From contig DRJW01000148.1 in NCBI GenBank assembly GCA_011052055.1, forward strand, positions 1 through 14,401: a DNA stretch of 14,401 nt, written 5' to 3'. The DNA is from Nitrospirota bacterium. GTDB lineage: Bacteria; Nitrospinota_A; UBA7883. Shown one piece after another: positions 14,267 through 14,401 of the stretch. Every line of letters begins with the position of its first letter. Positions within the stretch are counted from its first letter, which is position 1. The notes under the pieces were generated by a model. It was not told the DNA's origin and made no database searches. It worked only from the letters and a program-made list of their open reading frames with translations. The translations under genes were made by a program, and so were the position numbers.

Positions 14267-14401
14267 CACGATTCCACGAAAAATCTCCACAAGATAAAAC
14301 TCTGTTTAGGGAACCTCTAAAAATCCATTTCTGCTACAATCGGCTGTAAAAGGCGCCATGCTTCGTTGCCGAGTCAAATTCGTCCTCAGAGTAGTTACTA
14401 C
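14267..14401. other. Non-coding tail after nuoN
   Basis: No gene is supported on either strand in these 135 nt. Visible structure is limited: an imperfect palindrome at 14305-14321 (TTTAG/CTAAA around GGGAACCT), the 6-bp palindrome GGCGCC at 14353-14358, and GTAG/CTAC at the very end (14391-14401). No GC-rich stem followed by a T-run is present, so I do not call a terminator. The operon terminator may lie beyond the window. Confidence 0.5.

Noticed and set aside
1..14401. CRISPR array, tRNA, rRNA or transposase gene
   Set aside because: No regularly spaced direct repeats, no tRNA cloverleaf or rRNA-like stretch, and no transposase motifs were seen. Non-coding space is limited to the short gaps described.

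Overview
The window holds one long, co-directional (+ strand) operon for respiratory complex I (proton-pumping NADH:quinone oxidoreductase, NDH-1/Nuo). It starts inside an upstream gene and ends just after nuoN. Every gene is recognisable from conserved motifs, the genes are packed with short gaps or start/stop overlaps, and no gene is supported on the minus strand.

Layout: (1) 2-1159 is the C-terminal part of a GltD-like FAD/NAD(P)H oxidoreductase whose N-terminus lies off the left edge. (2) 1156-3762 is a large NuoG of formate-dehydrogenase-like architecture. It has one [2Fe-2S] site, a His/Cys [4Fe-4S] site, a two-cluster ferredoxin-type segment, a further four-Cys cluster, and a molybdopterin-type fold with Ile where a formate dehydrogenase has its catalytic Cys/Sec. 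(3) 3763-3874 is a short gap with an awkward nuoA start. (4) 3875-8235 is nuoA-B-C-D-H-I. (5) 8236-8430 is a gap holding a 152-bp compound palindromic element with perfect 10-bp terminal inverted repeats. (6) 8431-14266 is nuoJ-K-L-M-N. (7) 14267-14401 is a non-coding tail with minor palindromes.

How the genes work together: the GltD-like protein and NuoG form, or add to, the electron-input arm. NuoI and NuoB carry electrons to the quinone pocket built by NuoB, NuoD, NuoH and NuoA. NuoC and NuoD form the connecting module. NuoH, J, K, L, M and N are the membrane arm that pumps protons (NuoL, M and N are the antiporter-like subunits). No nuoE or nuoF is present. They may lie upstream, may be part of the truncated first gene, or may be absent, so the true electron donor cannot be settled from this window.

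Organism: a Gram-negative-type bacterium with moderate G+C. Separate nuoC and nuoD, an FDH-like NuoG and a GltD-like partner fit deltaproteobacterial, Nitrospinota or Nitrospirota-like lineages better than enterobacteria. This is an inference and no species can be named.

Most of the window is a well-conserved housekeeping respiratory operon. The parts worth a second look are the palindromic element between nuoI and nuoJ, the unusual nuoA 5' end, and the GltD-like/FDH-like input module.
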